A stretch of DNA of 6,168 nt from positions 1-6,168 of the forward strand of contig SLJD01000253.1 in NCBI GenBank assembly GCA_007135295.1. The letters run 5' to 3'. The DNA is from Phycisphaerales bacterium (GTDB lineage: Bacteria; Planctomycetota; Phycisphaerae; Phycisphaerales; SM1A02). The notes under the pieces are model-generated. The model was not told where the DNA came from. It saw only the letters and a list, made by a program, of their open reading frames with translations, and ran no database searches. Every line of letters starts with the position of its first letter. The first letter of the stretch is position 1. A program made the position numbers and the translations under genes. Positions 5,582 through 6,168 of the stretch are shown here, piece after piece.

Positions 5582-6168
5582 TCAGCCGATCTCTTTGCCG
5601 TTCATCAGACGGACCGGATCGGCCGGCCCGTCGGTGGTTTCCTCCTGACTGGTCGAATGCTCCGCCGACGCTTCGCCTGACTCGCCCGGTGACGCCGGGC
5701 CGGATCCGTCCGGAAAATCATCTGCGGACTGATCCGTAGACTCATGCTCGGCTTCAGGCGCAGCTTCGGGCGCCGGTTCGGCATTGGCCGAAGCGTCGCA
5801 CCGGTGGCGGTACAGCTTGTCGAGAATGCCGTTGATGAACAGCGGCGACTTCTCGGTGCTGTATTCCTTGGCCAGTTCGACGGCTTCGTTGATGACGACT
5901 TTGGGCGGCGTGTCGGTGTGCGTCAGTTCGTAGTACGCGAGTCGGAGAATCGCGCGGTCGACCACGGGCTGGCGGTGCGTCGGCCACTGGCTGGTCAGGG
6001 CGGCGACGGCGGCGTCAGCGTCGTCGCGGAACTCCCAGGCGAGCGTGGCAAGCTCGAAACCGCGGTTGTGCGTCGCTTCATCGCCCGGAGCGTCAGCGAG
6101 CGAGCCGAGCACAATGTCCGGGGCCTCGGCGCTGCCGGCCTCGAACTGGTACAGCGCCTGCAGCGCGC
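5582..6168 (-). CDS. nusB: transcription antitermination factor NusB, 5' end missing, with acidic tail
   Basis: NusB binds boxA RNA with ribosomal protein S10 and helps RNA polymerase pass early terminators in rRNA operons. The frame is open to the right edge, and 194 residues are visible. The edge sequence ALQALYQFEAG matches the start of the NusB fold, so only about ten N-terminal residues should be missing. The GTG at 6112 is therefore internal. The C-terminal NusB core is clear: VDRAILRLAYYEL (visible residues 69-81), VVINEAVELAKEY (90-102) and SPLFINGILDKL (107-118). After this the family normally ends. Here 72 more residues follow (123-194), rich in Ala, Ser, Pro and acid: I count 18 Asp/Glu against 2 Lys/Arg, ending in VRLMNGKEIG. 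The tail's function is unknown. The gene is followed directly by ftsY, 3 bp on. Confidence 0.92.
   Translation of the reverse strand, partial: ALQALYQFEAGSAEAPDIVLGSLADAPGDEATHNRGFELATLAWEFRDDADAAVAALTSQWPTHRQPVVDRAILRLAYYELTHTDTPPKVVINEAVELAKEYSTEKSPLFINGILDKLYRHRCDASANAEPAPEAAPEAEHESTDQSADDFPDGSGPASPGESGEASAEHSTSQEETTDGPADPVRLMNGKEIG

Noticed and set aside
4574..5680. Plus-strand open frame of 368 codons opposite ftsY
   Set aside because: Antisense of ftsY and the end of nusB. FtsY motifs on the minus strand are complete, and this frame shows none.

Overview
This window is a GC-rich, gene-dense piece of a bacterial chromosome made almost entirely of housekeeping genes. I see no mobile element, phage gene, CRISPR array, tRNA or rRNA. 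The best guess for the host is a member of the Planctomycetota, perhaps a Phycisphaerae-like lineage. The reasons are a DksA/TraR-type protein whose zinc-finger cysteines are mostly replaced and which carries a very long lysine-rich region, an LspA with enlarged loops, and a nusB-ftsY pair. This placement is inference from gene style, not from a marker gene.

Layout, left to right: (1) the 3' part of truB on the plus strand (1-417), which runs into lspA from the other strand with a 37-bp tail-to-tail overlap. (2) A minus-strand block, in transcription order accA (3430-2450), a histone H1-like/DksA-like fusion gene (2215-1070) and lspA (1073-381). The fusion gene and lspA overlap by ATGA, so they are very likely co-translated. 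A 234-bp gap separates accA from the fusion gene. It holds a good sigma70-type promoter and a long leader with an alternative hairpin, so the fusion gene and lspA probably also have their own transcript. (3) A 356-bp divergent intergenic region (3431-3786) with a candidate accA promoter and a strong hairpin upstream of proC. (4) proC on the plus strand (3787-4608), convergent with the next block and separated from it by only 25 bp. (5) A minus-strand block nusB (5' end beyond the window) then ftsY, with 3 bp between them.

Functionally the window covers tRNA modification (TruB), lipoprotein maturation (LspA), fatty-acid synthesis initiation (AccA), proline synthesis (ProC), membrane protein targeting (FtsY), rRNA antitermination (NusB), and a probable nucleoid- and/or RNA-polymerase-associated regulator. 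The regulator is the most unusual item: about 170 residues with no acidic or aromatic residue and roughly one third lysine, joined to a DksA-type coiled-coil/finger domain that keeps one of four zinc cysteines. The second most unusual signal is that the two candidate promoters (accA and the fusion gene) share the string GTGAC-2 nt-GGCGG-(0 or 2 nt)-TACACT, which hints at common control.
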